This document shows, in pieces, positions 7,829 to 16,826 of a DNA stretch of 46,437 nt. The DNA comes from Paenibacillus sp. Marseille-Q4541. GTDB taxonomy: Bacteria; Bacillota; Bacilli; Paenibacillales; Paenibacillaceae. The stretch is from assembly GCF_018310695.1 (NCBI RefSeq), contig NZ_JAGXCY010000035.1, positions 1 to 46,437 of the forward strand. The letters are read 5' to 3'. The translations under genes were made by a program, and so were the position numbers. Under the pieces are notes generated by a model that saw nothing but the letters and a program-made list of their open reading frames with translations, searched no databases and was not told the DNA's origin. The first letter of the stretch is position 1. Each line of letters opens with the position of its first letter.

Positions 7829-10168
7829 TTAATAATAGCGATAGGATGACTGACTATTCATGAAAAAATCAAGTTTCCCTTGTAATTCAGCTAGTCGGCT
7901 CAGTACTTTAGATGCTTCAGCAACCGTTACTAGGCGTTCCGGCAGGAAGCGTCCATCAATCAATGGAAGCAGATCTAACTTGATCGCGAGTGAAGCAGCC
8001 CCCTTATTCTTAATCTGTGAAGCATCCGCTACACTCGGCAGATCGGAACCCTCTTGATAGAATTTGGACAATTTATCATATTTTAAAATACTCACAATCA
8101 TCTCGGATAATTGTTCACGGGTAATTTGGTCGTCGGCAGACAACTTCACTTCTGAATCAGCTTCGAGCCATCCATTCTCAATCAGTATGCTCACAACTTG
8201 ATAGTATGGACTTTCTACATCGACATCTGCAAAAAGTTGTTGTTCACGGCTGGAATAATAACCATTCTCCGGGTTCGGATATACAGCTCTTGCAAGGTAA
8301 GTATACCAGTCACCTTTAGTAATCGTTCGCTCCGGCTCTACTTTCCCTTCCGCACTCGGTACCAGCACACCATGTGAAATCATATTTTCAAGCACTTTTT
8401 CATTCTGATGGCCTTTGATATCCACTACTTCAGCTACTATACTTTCTTCTTCACTTGAATAAAGTGAACGCCATTTAGCTGTAACACCGTCCAAAACTTT
8501 TGATGCATAATAATCAGATTCGCCGTTGGCCAAAGTCGGATTATACACCAGTTTAACCGTTCGCGGTACCTCTCCATTGTTAGAATAATACCCACCATAA
8601 CCTTGATAGCCGAGTTCAAGTTTATATTCCTTTAGGTAAGATGCTATGGCTTGTTCCTTGGTAACGGAAGGTTCTGCTGCAGGAAGTTTCTTCGCGTCTG
8701 CATATAGGCTGTTATAGTAAGACTGGACAATTCCCTTCTTGGAAATCGTCATTTGTATACCATCGTTATATACGGATACTCCGTTAATATATCTGCTAAA
8801 TGAGAAACTGTAGCTATCATCCGAGGTATAAATAGAAGTAAGTTTCAGTTCCTCAGACGCATTAGGTACCAAAGCAAGTATTGTTTTGAGTACCTGCTCT
8901 TTTGCTACCTCTTTCGAGATGTCTTTACCTTGGGATTGCTTTGAATCATTTTGCTCAGATTCTGTATAACTAGTATAAAGATTATAACTTTTGATTTCCC
9001 CTGTCGTCTGATCCACTTGTACGGAAATATCGTTCATAAACATGCGATCAGGGCTCACATTTTCTTTTTCAAAACGAATATCCCACGTGGACTTTCCTGT
9101 ACCATATCTATTCTTAACCAGCCTTGTGTCCCGCTGCACATAGCCTTCTGGGAGTGCTAAATACTTCTTAATCAAGGCAACAGCCTCATCTTGACTAATA
9201 GGTGAAGCAGCAGGTTTAAATTTCTCGCTTCCTGTAGGAAGCGCCTCGTTTAGCATCTCCGTTGTATTATCTCCGCTAATATCAGCCGAATTCAGTATTT
9301 TTCCGGTATTTGCATCAATACCGATTCCCTCACCCGTAGGTACATATCCAATATAATAATTGGTATGTCTAGCTCCAAGTGGATAGCTTACAGGGATATA
9401 GGCAAGCTGCACATCAAAACTTTTCTTGAATAAAGCTTCTGCTTCAGCTTGGGTGACCTTTGGCGTAGATGATGGGTATTTACTATCTAGGCTTGACCTT
9501 GAATAGCCAACAACTTTTCCGCTATCATGCACACTAATAGAAGCCTGACTATCGCTTGCTGGCAGACCATTCACTTTAAGCTGATAGCTAAATGAATACT
9601 GTGCGTGACCAAAAAGTGGGGGCGTCTCCCCCATCCCTTGATACACCAATCTGTAGTCTTCTTCTTTTAGATTAGGAAGCGCCTTACGAAGAAAAGTCTT
9701 GCTGATCTCGGCTGCATTTTCTTTAGAAATTCTTTGATCCGTATCATTCGTTTCCCATAGGATTTCAGGAACGTGGACAGACAAAACTTCTCCGGTTTCT
9801 CCGGATACCCTTGCATTGAAACCATGCGTCATTGTTCCTTTTTCCACTTGATATTGCAGGTCCCAATCTTTCTTATCCGTTTTCGGATAAGAATAGCTGT
9901 CTCCGTAATTAACAGAGACAAGAGTAGCTTTAGACAATTCAGGAAAAAGAGCCACTATCTTTTTATGTGCTTCATTTGAAGAGATTTTAGCACCTGTAGG
10001 TATTTTGGAATCCGTAATAGAACTGACTGCCTGATCATCTTTAGTATTACTTACAACTGCAGAAGCAGCAGAAACACTTTGTATCGCACCTTGCGTATGT
10101 ACACCAAGCATGATGGCCGCCATCGCAGCTGCTACTTTTTTCACCGGAATAGATGACCTTTTATCCAA
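7829..10168 (-). CDS. Exported YcdB/YcdC repeat protein with C-terminal SLH repeats
   Basis: 779 residues. The signal peptide ends at about residue 35 (MLGVHTQGAIQSVSAASA). The middle carries several PepSY-like YcdB/YcdC units, each with the pattern of a helix rich in EA/EAxxL, then SYxxxYxVNGLPxxD and a GEVxSY strand (around 60-240, 320-400 and 420-560). The last 190 residues look like three S-layer homology repeats (ADVDVESPYYQVVSILIENGWL is the clearest), which would anchor the protein to cell-wall polymer. Start is TTG with GGGAGG upstream (around 10178). Repeat proteins of this sort are common in Paenibacillus, with no proven function; PepSY-like units often inhibit peptidases. It is a single-gene unit. 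Confidence 0.85.
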   Translation of the reverse strand: MDKRSSIPVKKVAAAMAAIMLGVHTQGAIQSVSAASAVVSNTKDDQAVSSITDSKIPTGAKISSNEAHKKIVALFPELSKATLVSVNYGDSYSYPKTDKKDWDLQYQVEKGTMTHGFNARVSGETGEVLSVHVPEILWETNDTDQRISKENAAEISKTFLRKALPNLKEEDYRLVYQGMGETPPLFGHAQYSFSYQLKVNGLPASDSQASISVHDSGKVVGYSRSSLDSKYPSSTPKVTQAEAEALFKKSFDVQLAYIPVSYPLGARHTNYYIGYVPTGEGIGIDANTGKILNSADISGDNTTEMLNEALPTGSEKFKPAASPISQDEAVALIKKYLALPEGYVQRDTRLVKNRYGTGKSTWDIRFEKENVSPDRMFMNDISVQVDQTTGEIKSYNLYTSYTESEQNDSKQSQGKDISKEVAKEQVLKTILALVPNASEELKLTSIYTSDDSYSFSFSRYINGVSVYNDGIQMTISKKGIVQSYYNSLYADAKKLPAAEPSVTKEQAIASYLKEYKLELGYQGYGGYYSNNGEVPRTVKLVYNPTLANGESDYYASKVLDGVTAKWRSLYSSEEESIVAEVVDIKGHQNEKVLENMISHGVLVPSAEGKVEPERTITKGDWYTYLARAVYPNPENGYYSSREQQLFADVDVESPYYQVVSILIENGWLEADSEVKLSADDQITREQLSEMIVSILKYDKLSKFYQEGSDLPSVADASQIKNKGAASLAIKLDLLPLIDGRFLPERLVTVAEASKVLSRLAELQGKLDFFMNSQSSYRYY

Positions 10169-10420
10169 ATCTGTACCTCCCCTTCAATTTCCAATCTATG
10201 CCATTATATCACAATATAAACTATCATATTCCATATTTTACATTTAAAAGTATTGATTTATGATCGAACTTTTTAGCCGGAAAAAGTATGCTAAACCCCA
10301 TTCACTCTACCATAACTTTCAGTAGCGTAAAACCCTACTTCCATTATTTCTTACCAGTTCCATGGAAAAATTGACGATTTTAAGACCTTATTTTCATACA
10401 AATACTACTCAAATAAGTCA
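10169..10420. other. Intergenic, nothing recognised
   Basis: AT-rich sequence between the start of the YcdB/SLH gene and the xylB terminator. It must hold the YcdB/SLH promoter, but I see no coding potential or clear repeat. Confidence 0.5.
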
Positions 10421-10458
10421 AATAACCACCTCAGCTTGAAGAATGCGAGGTGGTTATT
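10421..10458 (-). terminator. Terminator after xylB
   Basis: AATAACCACCTC (10421-10432) pairs with GAGGTGGTTATT (10447-10458). The U-tract on the minus strand is short (TTTGACTT), so efficiency may be moderate. Confidence 0.7.
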
Positions 10459-10477
10459 AGGTCTGCGAATAAAGCTC

Positions 10478-11971
10478 TTATCTATATTCTGCTAATTGCT
10501 CATTGAGTTCGCGTGTTTGTCCATATACGTTCTGATATAGTGCAAACAATTTATCGTATCGTGCTGCGGTTTCAGGATTCGGTTCATAGGTTTTTGCGGG
10601 ACGGATAAATTCAGCAGCACATGCCTGAAGAGAATCAAACCAGCCGCATCCATAAGCAGCAAGCATCGCTGCCCCCATCGCTGGGCCTTGTTCGCTTTCC
10701 AACTTAATAATTCGAGCATTAAAAATATCAGCCTGCATTTGCAGCCATGTTTCATTTTTGGCACCGCCGCCAATAGAAACAACTTCATGAATGGTTTTAC
10801 CAGATTCACGGATAATATCAATAGATTCTCTCAAGGAAAAAGTAATCCCCTCCAGTACGGCACGTCCAAAGTGCGGAAGGGTATGACCTGCGTCCATCCC
10901 GATAAAGCTGGCTCGTACACTCGCATCTGGATGGGGGGTACGTTCTCCAACTAGATAAGGAGTAAATAGCAGCCCCTTGCTGCCTGCCGGTATTTGATCA
11001 ATACCGCTGAGCAGTTCATCAAATGATAGGTCTTTTGCAAATGTATCCTTAAACCAGCTCAAACTATATCCAGCTGCGAGCGTCACACCCATAATGTAAA
11101 AGGCGTCTTTTTCCCCGTGGTTAAAAAAGTGAACTTTCCCTTCGAAATCAAGCTCTCTACGTTCTTCATAAGCAAGAACTACGCCAGAAGTACCGATACT
11201 GCTCATTGTCTGACCTTCACTTAGAATTCCTGCCCCAATTGCACCACAGGCATTGTCCGCTCCACCCGCGAATACTTTCGTCTCCGCGTTAAGACCAGAA
11301 GCTTTCGCAATCTCCGGCAGCAAGGTTCCTACTTCTTCAAAAGACTCTACGAGTCTTGGACAAAGAGTGAGAGGCAGTGAGAAGGCTGCTGCAATAGACT
11401 CACTCCATGTTTTACTTGCTACATCCAAAAGCAGTGTTCCTGCCGCATCTGAATAATCCATGGCATAATCTCCGGTTAACCGATAGCGGACATAATCTTT
11501 CGGAAGTAGGAATACCGATGCCTGTTCCAGGATCTCAGGTTCATGCTCTTGAACCCATAATATTTTGGGGAGGGTGAAACCTTCCAGTGCACGGTTTTTC
11601 GCAATCTGCAATAAATCCGCACCTAATGTCTCCTCAATTCGGCGGCATTGTGCCGTTGTCCGTGTGTCATTCCACAACATTGCCGGACGCAGCACCTGAC
11701 CTTCCTTATCCAGTAATACCAGTCCATGCATCTGTCCTGAGAAGCTCAGTCCTGTAACATCCTCAGGGGACACGTTTGACATCCCCAACAGCTTACGGAG
11801 AGAAACTAACGTTTGCTCTACCCAATCTTCCGGATTTTGTTCGCTATAGCCAGCCTTGGGCTGATACAGCGGATAGGGCTCTGATGATTCAAACAGCACC
11901 TCGCCACTGCGGTTGACGAGGACCGTTTTGACTGCACTCGTTCCTAAATCTATCCCGATAACATAACTCAT
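10478..11971 (-). CDS. xylB: Xylulokinase XylB
   Basis: A 497-residue FGGY-family carbohydrate kinase that phosphorylates D-xylulose to xylulose 5-phosphate in the cytoplasm. The N-terminal phosphate-1 motif is IGIDLGTSAVKTVL. The FGGY substrate region includes SGQMHGLVLLD and the ADNACGAIGAGI stretch; the adenosine motif is SIGGGAKNETWLQMQADIFN. Length and these motifs are those of XylB, and the xylA neighbour fixes the pathway. ATG with GGAGGAAGGA upstream. It is probably cotranscribed with xylA, but 210 bases with three hairpins separate the two. Confidence 0.96.
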   Translation of the reverse strand: MSYVIGIDLGTSAVKTVLVNRSGEVLFESSEPYPLYQPKAGYSEQNPEDWVEQTLVSLRKLLGMSNVSPEDVTGLSFSGQMHGLVLLDKEGQVLRPAMLWNDTRTTAQCRRIEETLGADLLQIAKNRALEGFTLPKILWVQEHEPEILEQASVFLLPKDYVRYRLTGDYAMDYSDAAGTLLLDVASKTWSESIAAAFSLPLTLCPRLVESFEEVGTLLPEIAKASGLNAETKVFAGGADNACGAIGAGILSEGQTMSSIGTSGVVLAYEERRELDFEGKVHFFNHGEKDAFYIMGVTLAAGYSLSWFKDTFAKDLSFDELLSGIDQIPAGSKGLLFTPYLVGERTPHPDASVRASFIGMDAGHTLPHFGRAVLEGITFSLRESIDIIRESGKTIHEVVSIGGGAKNETWLQMQADIFNARIIKLESEQGPAMGAAMLAAYGCGWFDSLQACAAEFIRPAKTYEPNPETAARYDKLFALYQNVYGQTRELNEQLAEYR

Positions 11972-12021
11972 TGTATTCCTTCCTCCCCATATTCCATACT
12001 TTTTCTTCTACTATATAAGAA

Positions 12022-12068
12022 ACGTCCCCGCACCTTTCGCATACGGGCGAAAAAGGCCGGGGACGTTC
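12022..12068 (-). terminator. Large two-arm hairpin between xylA and xylB
   Basis: AACGTCCCCG (12022-12031) pairs with CGGGGACGTT (12059-12068); inside it TTTCGC (12036-12041) pairs with GCGAAA (12048-12053). On the minus strand it is followed by TCTTATA, a poor U-tract. It may therefore partially terminate or stabilise the xylA message rather than fully separate the genes. Confidence 0.6.
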
Positions 12069-12120
12069 CGTAAAGTCTCTACTAAAAATTAAGGCGTCCT
12101 GTTGGCTTGTTCAGTTAATT

Positions 12121-12162
12121 CCCTTTTCAAAAAAGGGCTGCTCAGATAAGATACCTATCTGA
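12121..12162 (-). other. Two further small hairpins downstream of xylA
   Basis: CCCTTTT (12121-12127) pairs with AAAAGGG (12131-12137), and TCAGATA (12142-12148) pairs with TATCTGA (12156-12162). They follow the xylA stop codon by about 20 bases. Confidence 0.45.
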
Positions 12163-12181
12163 CCCTACTCGAATCAAAGTA

Positions 12182-13498
12182 TTAGTCAGCCAAGATATAC
12201 TGGTTAAGTGTTGCTTTCAGAAGCTCTTGACGACCTGATTTATTCGCACGCGGCGTTTCATTGTTCAGTGCGTACTCAGCAAGGGAGCTTAGAGTTGCTT
12301 TTCCTTCCACTACTTCTGCACCGATGCCTTCTTTAAAGCTCGCGTAACGATTTTCGATAAAGTTATCAAATACACGATCCTCAATCAGCTTCGCAGCTAC
12401 TTTCAGACCTTTCGCATACGTGTCCATACCTGCAATATGAGCAAGGAACAGATCTTCTGGCTCGAAGGAAGAACGACGTACTTTTGCATCAAAGTTTACG
12501 CCACCTTTACCAAGTCCGCCATTCTTCAGTACTTCGTACATTGTAAGAGTTGCATCATAGATATCTACTGGGAACTCATCTGTATCCCATCCGATCAACA
12601 GATCACCCTGATTGGCATCCAGTGATCCAAGCATACCGTTAATGCGTGCCACACGAAGCTCATGATCAAAGGTATGACCCGCAAGTGTAGCATGGTTTGC
12701 TTCAAGATTCAGTTTGAAGTCTTTATCTAAGCCGTATTTTTGCAAGAAGGCGATCGATGTTGCTGCATCAAAATCATATTGATGCTTTGTTGGTTCTTTC
12801 GGTTTAGGTTCAATAAGGAACTGAGCATCAAAGCCGATCTCTTTGGCATAATCAACAGCCATATGGAACATACGGGCAATGTTGTCCTGCTCTAGAGCCA
12901 TATCCGTATTCAGTAAAGTATCGTATCCTTCACGACCGCCCCAGAATACGTAGTTTTCTGCACCAAGACGTTTCCCAACTTCGAGACCTTTCTTGATCTG
13001 AGCTGCCGCGTGAGCATATACATCTGCATTGCATGTAGAAGCTGCACCGTGCATAAAACGTGGGTTAGTAAACATGTTTGCTGTATTCCACAACAGTTTC
13101 TTACCGCTAGCTTTCATCTGTTCTTCAATCAAATCTACGATCGTGTCGATGTTGCTGTAGAATTCACGCAAACTATTTCCTTCTGGAGCAATATCAACAT
13201 CATGGAAACAGAAGAAAGGAAGATTCATTTTCTCCATAAATTCAAATGCCGCTTCAACGCGGACTTTCGCAAGGTCAAGACCTGAATATTTATTATAAGA
13301 ACGAACAGCGGTTTCTGCACCAAAAGGATCAGCCCCACCAGCCGTCAACGTATGCCAGTATGCCATACCGAAGCGGAAATGCTCTTCCATTGTTTTGCCA
13401 GCTACGACTTCTTCCGGATTATAAAATTTAAATGCAAAAGGATTTTTCGATTCTTTACCTTCAAATGCAACTTTGTTCACGGATTCAAAATAAGCCAT
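12182..13498 (-). CDS. xylA: Xylose isomerase XylA
   Basis: 438 residues, the normal size for a class II xylose isomerase, converting D-xylose to D-xylulose in the cytoplasm with two divalent metals. The catalytic His/Asp lie in FCFHDVDIAPEG (His99, Asp102). The metal-binding stretch FLIEPKPKEPTKHQYD and the downstream LEANHATLAGH and DANQGD stretches are intact. The extended N terminus is typical of class II. ATG at 13498 with AGAGGAGGG 10 bases upstream. The divergent region to xylR contains a promoter, a cre site and an operator-like palindrome, so expression should need xylose and absence of preferred sugar. No dedicated xylose transporter is in the window. Confidence 0.97.
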   Translation of the reverse strand: MAYFESVNKVAFEGKESKNPFAFKFYNPEEVVAGKTMEEHFRFGMAYWHTLTAGGADPFGAETAVRSYNKYSGLDLAKVRVEAAFEFMEKMNLPFFCFHDVDIAPEGNSLREFYSNIDTIVDLIEEQMKASGKKLLWNTANMFTNPRFMHGAASTCNADVYAHAAAQIKKGLEVGKRLGAENYVFWGGREGYDTLLNTDMALEQDNIARMFHMAVDYAKEIGFDAQFLIEPKPKEPTKHQYDFDAATSIAFLQKYGLDKDFKLNLEANHATLAGHTFDHELRVARINGMLGSLDANQGDLLIGWDTDEFPVDIYDATLTMYEVLKNGGLGKGGVNFDAKVRRSSFEPEDLFLAHIAGMDTYAKGLKVAAKLIEDRVFDNFIENRYASFKEGIGAEVVEGKATLSSLAEYALNNETPRANKSGRQELLKATLNQYILAD

Positions 13499-13537
13499 TG
13501 TACAAAGCCCTCCTCTGAATTATTAATTTCCGATTCG

Positions 13538-13551
13538 CGAAATCGTTTACA
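13538..13551. promoter_or_regulatory. cre site (CcpA) in the xylA leader
   Basis: CGAAATCGTTTACA matches the catabolite-responsive consensus TGAAANCGNTTNCA at all but one defined position. It lies just downstream of the predicted xylA start of transcription, a roadblock position as in the Bacillus xyl operon. Confidence 0.75.
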
Positions 13552-13556
13552 ACGAT

Positions 13557-13586
13557 ATACTAACACACTCTTTTCTACTTTGTCTA
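13557..13586 (-). promoter_or_regulatory. Promoter of xylAB
   Basis: On the minus strand TAGACA (13586-13581) and TAGTAT (13562-13557) are 18 bases apart, between the operator-like palindrome and the cre site. Confidence 0.5.
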
Positions 13587-13593
13587 TTGGTTA

Positions 13594-13606
13594 AACAAAG
13601 TTTGTT
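13594..13606. promoter_or_regulatory. Probable XylR operator (xylO)
   Basis: AACAAAGTTTGTT is a perfect inverted repeat around a central G, close to the Bacillus xylO core of GTTTGTTTAAACAAAC type. It abuts the xylA promoter and overlaps the -35 of a candidate xylR promoter, TTGTTC (13602-13607) and TACAAT (13626-13631), 18 bases apart. XylR would therefore repress both directions. Confidence 0.65.
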
Positions 13607-13707
13607 CATTTTTGTTTTTTTCTGCTACAATAGACGTTACATATGTACCAAGAGACGAGATCTCGGAAAATATGACAACGCTAATTCCTGAAGGGATGTG
13701 CTGATTC

Positions 13708-14868
13708 ATGGCAATAACCGGAGATCAGGCTCTGGTCAAAAAAATTAATAAGTCCATTATTTTAAATACGATCCGGCAGCATGCCCCCTTATCCAGGGCC
13801 ACCGTATCTACGCTATCCGGATTAAATAAAGCGACCGTATCCAATCTTGTAGCAGAACTTATTGAGGGACATTTGGTCACCGAACTTGGACCGGGGGAAT
13901 CCAGCGGCGGACGCAAACCGCTCATGCTCCTTTTTAATAAACATGCTGGTTATGCGGTAGGCATAGAAGTCAGTGTGAGACGTCTAAAAGGGGTGCTGAC
14001 CGACCTAGCCGGATCGATTGTTGCTGAGGAAATTCAGACACTTGATAACCACGATGTCTCTTCCATTTGTGATTCGATTGTATCTATGACCAATCGATTG
14101 CAACATAAAGCTCCATCTTCCCCGCATGGGGTCATTGGTGTTGGCATCGGAGTGCCTGGGATGGTAGACGAAGAGGGCACCGTTCTTTTTGCACCCAACC
14201 TTGCATGGAATATGGTTCCCCTTCGGAGCATGTTAGAAGAAGAACTCCATATCCCAGTCACCATAGATAATGAGGCAAACGCCGGAGCTTTGGGCGAGTT
14301 TCATTTCGGGGCAGCCAGAGGATTACGACATCTCATATATATCAGTGCAGGAATAGGGATTGGATCAGGAATTATGATTGACGGAGAACTGTATAAAGGA
14401 GCATGGGGTTATGCTGGGGAAACCGGACACATGTCCATTGATGCAGAAGGAAAGCAATGCACCTGCGGAAATCGGGGCTGCTGGGAGCTTTATGCATCAG
14501 AAAAAGCATATGATGAGGCTAGCTGGCAGCTGCCCTCACGTTCTACTTCCGAACTTATTGAACTTGCCGCCAAAGGGGATCCTGTAATCCTTGAACTCTA
14601 TAAAAGTATGGGGCATCGTCTAGGGGTAGGGATTACAAACATCGTAAATAGTTTTAATCCAGAGCGCATTATTATCGGAGGTCCACTCTCTGAAGCCCAG
14701 AAATATATGGAAACCTCTCTGCAGCGGGTCGTTGCCGAGCGAACCCTTCCCTATCACCGGCGTAGTCTCCACATCGGCTTTGCTCAGCTTGGTGCAAGTT
14801 CTACCTTAATCGGTTCGGCCTATGGAGCCATATCCCAGTTTCTCGGACAAATTCGGGTTCGTACGTAA
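13708..14868 (+). CDS. xylR: Xylose repressor XylR (ROK family)
   Basis: 386 residues. The winged HTH at about 18-62 has the recognition region LNKATVSNLVAELIEGHL. A ROK (sugar kinase-like) domain follows from about 80, with the zinc-binding Cys cluster GKQCTCGNRGCWE and the effector-pocket motif DNEANAGALGE. It should bind the palindrome at 13594-13606 and release it on binding xylose. It is divergent from xylA, the standard layout. ATG at 13708 with GAAGGGATG upstream. Assignment rests on similarity and position; other ROK repressors look alike, but the xylA neighbour settles it. Confidence 0.93.
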   Translation: MAITGDQALVKKINKSIILNTIRQHAPLSRATVSTLSGLNKATVSNLVAELIEGHLVTELGPGESSGGRKPLMLLFNKHAGYAVGIEVSVRRLKGVLTDLAGSIVAEEIQTLDNHDVSSICDSIVSMTNRLQHKAPSSPHGVIGVGIGVPGMVDEEGTVLFAPNLAWNMVPLRSMLEEELHIPVTIDNEANAGALGEFHFGAARGLRHLIYISAGIGIGSGIMIDGELYKGAWGYAGETGHMSIDAEGKQCTCGNRGCWELYASEKAYDEASWQLPSRSTSELIELAAKGDPVILELYKSMGHRLGVGITNIVNSFNPERIIIGGPLSEAQKYMETSLQRVVAERTLPYHRRSLHIGFAQLGASSTLIGSAYGAISQFLGQIRVRT

Positions 14869-14885
14869 AATGTAAAAATTTAACG

Positions 14886-14912
14886 AAAATAGACAAAAAT
14901 TCGCCCTATTTT
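14886..14912 (+). terminator. Weak hairpin after xylR
   Basis: AAAATAG (14886-14892) pairs with CTATTTT (14906-14912), with few U after the stem. Confidence 0.35.
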
Positions 14913-15024
14913 CTGGACTGAATTCCCAAGTATCCAAGGTATAATAAGTCTAACTATGTGTCATTTATTACTGCAAAGGTTTAAATTGCAGCTATACCTT
15001 ACGCACGGAATGGAGAGAACTCTC

Positions 15025-15222
15025 GTGACTTATGTGGATACTTCCGATATTTCAGCCGCGATGTTCATCACGGTCCTGCTTTTCCTCATTATTATTGCCC
15101 CTTTGGTTAGTCTGGGAATTCTCAAACTATTTCAAGGCAAGAAAAAACAGGCATTATGGTACGTATTATCCGGTGTAGCCGTCTATTTTATATTCCAATG
15201 GTTTATGTGGTTTGTTTTTTAG
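15025..15222 (+). CDS. Small membrane protein of unknown function, 65 residues
   Basis: Start taken as GTG at 15025 because GGAGAG lies nine bases upstream; the longer in-frame start at 14956 has no ribosome site. The product has two membrane helices, about 11-31 (MFITVLLFLIIIAPLVSLGI) and 44-63 (WYVLSGVAVYFIFQWFMWF), joined by a basic GKKKQ turn that should face the cytoplasm. A TATAAT at 14940-14945 could be its -10. A strong terminator follows, so it is probably monocistronic. No family recognised. Confidence 0.65.
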   Translation: MTYVDTSDISAAMFITVLLFLIIIAPLVSLGILKLFQGKKKQALWYVLSGVAVYFIFQWFMWFVF

Positions 15223-15266
15223 CCAAGGTTCTATCCATAATCTGTACAATATATTTCTTTCAAAAT

Positions 15267-15307
15267 TATCAAAAAAAGAGAGACAAAAAGTCTCTCTTTT
15301 TTTGATA
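15267..15307. terminator. Bidirectional terminator, small membrane gene / nagZ
   Basis: The 18-base arm 15267-15284 pairs with 15290-15307 around AAAAA; it includes seven A and seven T, so it works in both directions. Confidence 0.92.
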
Positions 15308-15353
15308 TCTACATATTTGGCCTTTCTATTATCTAAGCTTTAATGAGTCTCTT

Positions 15354-16682
15354 CTACCGAATCTGATCCGCTATCTGCTTATGTTCCTCAGAACCAAACT
15401 TCTTTAATGCCTCTGCAGACAAATTCTTATCTGATAGTTCATATTTATCTTTCAGCTTCAGAATACGAAGCACATGTTTATCCACTTCCGATTCGGACAT
15501 CCTTCCTTCTTCTACTGCGGTCTGAATCGCGCTGTAAGCTTCCGATGCTTTTTCCGGTGTGTGACCAAACAGAACCACATCTGCCCCGGCTTCAAGGGCC
15601 ATCACAGCAGCCTCCCCAGAACCATAATTTTTCTCAATCGCTCCCATTTCAAGGTCGTCCGTAACGACAACGCCATCATAATGAAGTTCCTCTCGCAGTA
15701 TTTCTGTAATCATGACAGGTGACAGCGAGGCAGGTTTGCCCGATGAGTCTATACCTGGATACTGAATATGTGCAACCATCATCATGTCCGCCCCTTCCTT
15801 TATCGCCTTTCGAAAAGGAACAAGCTCCAACTTCTCTAACTCGGCTTTCGTTTTGTCTACAACAGGTAGACTCTCATGTGAATCAACTACTGTATCTCCA
15901 TGACCGGGAAAGTGTTTCACAACTGAGATTATTCCGGCTCTCTGGAGTCCCTTCATTGTAGCAATTCCATGAGTGGATACTTCTTCTGCCGTTGTACCAA
16001 AAGCTCGATTACCGATTACCTTATTATCTGGATTACTATAAATATCTAGGACAGGAGCATAATCTACATTAAATCCAAAAGCGCCGACCTCTTCTCCAAT
16101 AACTCTTCCCACTTCTTCAGATAATTTAGCATCATCTTGCTCCCCAATAACAAGAGCAGATGGGAACTCCGTTTTACCATCCGGTAAGCGTGACACACGC
16201 CCTCCTTCTTCATCTACGGAAATGAAGAGTGGTTTGTTGCCCTCCGGATTACTTGCCTTGATATCATTGATAAGCTTAAGCAGCTGATGCTTATTTTCTA
16301 CATTCGGTCCAAACAAGATGACACCGCCGATTTGTCCAGAAGCAATAAACTGTGCCTCTTCAGCTGCCAGTTGTGTACCGGAAAATCCCGCAATAATCAG
16401 CTGACCTATTTTCTGCTCTAAGGTCATCGATGCAAGCTCGGCTTCATACGTCCCTGTATCCTTCTCCGAAGTTTCATCTTTATATCCAGGCAGTTCCGTT
16501 CCTCCCAAGTTATTTCCTTCCTCTCCTTCTGCTTCAGACCCGGAATCTGCCTCTTGGTTCTTGTCTGGTTCGGAAGCGGAATTGTTCACAGAGGGATTCT
16601 CAGGAGACTCTGCTCCCGTAGCACAGCCCGTTATAATCAGAATAAATAACAATATAAAAATATATCCTTTTTTCAAAATCAT
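15354..16682 (-). CDS. nagZ: Lipoprotein beta-N-acetylhexosaminidase, GH3 (NagZ/YbbD type)
   Basis: 442 residues. A lipoprotein signal (FILLFILIITGC) is followed by a low-complexity acidic linker to about residue 75. The GH3 TIM barrel carries the NagZ loop KHFPGHGDTVVDSHESLP, with the Asp/His pair used in catalysis, and the nucleophile Asp in VVVTDDLEMGAI. It would remove GlcNAc from muropeptides during wall recycling at the outer membrane face. ATG at 16682; a TTG two codons in (16676) has better GGAG spacing and is a real alternative. Monocistronic between two terminators. Function well supported by motifs. Confidence 0.92.
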   Translation of the reverse strand: MILKKGYIFILLFILIITGCATGAESPENPSVNNSASEPDKNQEADSGSEAEGEEGNNLGGTELPGYKDETSEKDTGTYEAELASMTLEQKIGQLIIAGFSGTQLAAEEAQFIASGQIGGVILFGPNVENKHQLLKLINDIKASNPEGNKPLFISVDEEGGRVSRLPDGKTEFPSALVIGEQDDAKLSEEVGRVIGEEVGAFGFNVDYAPVLDIYSNPDNKVIGNRAFGTTAEEVSTHGIATMKGLQRAGIISVVKHFPGHGDTVVDSHESLPVVDKTKAELEKLELVPFRKAIKEGADMMMVAHIQYPGIDSSGKPASLSPVMITEILREELHYDGVVVTDDLEMGAIEKNYGSGEAAVMALEAGADVVLFGHTPEKASEAYSAIQTAVEEGRMSESEVDKHVLRILKLKDKYELSDKNLSAEALKKFGSEEHKQIADQIR

Positions 16683-16737
16683 CGCTCCTACGTAATCATT
16701 CTCTATCCTTTATACTACCCATCTATCGTTAAAAAGA

Positions 16738-16767
16738 AAAACCGCCCCCAAATACTGGGTGCGGTTT
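16738..16767 (-). terminator. Terminator after trxB
   Basis: AAACCGC (16738-16744) pairs with GCGGTTT (16761-16767), with an inner CCCA/TGGG helix. On the minus strand TTTTTCTTTTT follows. Confidence 0.88.
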
Positions 16768-16826
16768 AAAATAATTTCATGGAATTTCGTTCACACTTAC
16801 TCATAAGTTGAATATATAAACAAGAA

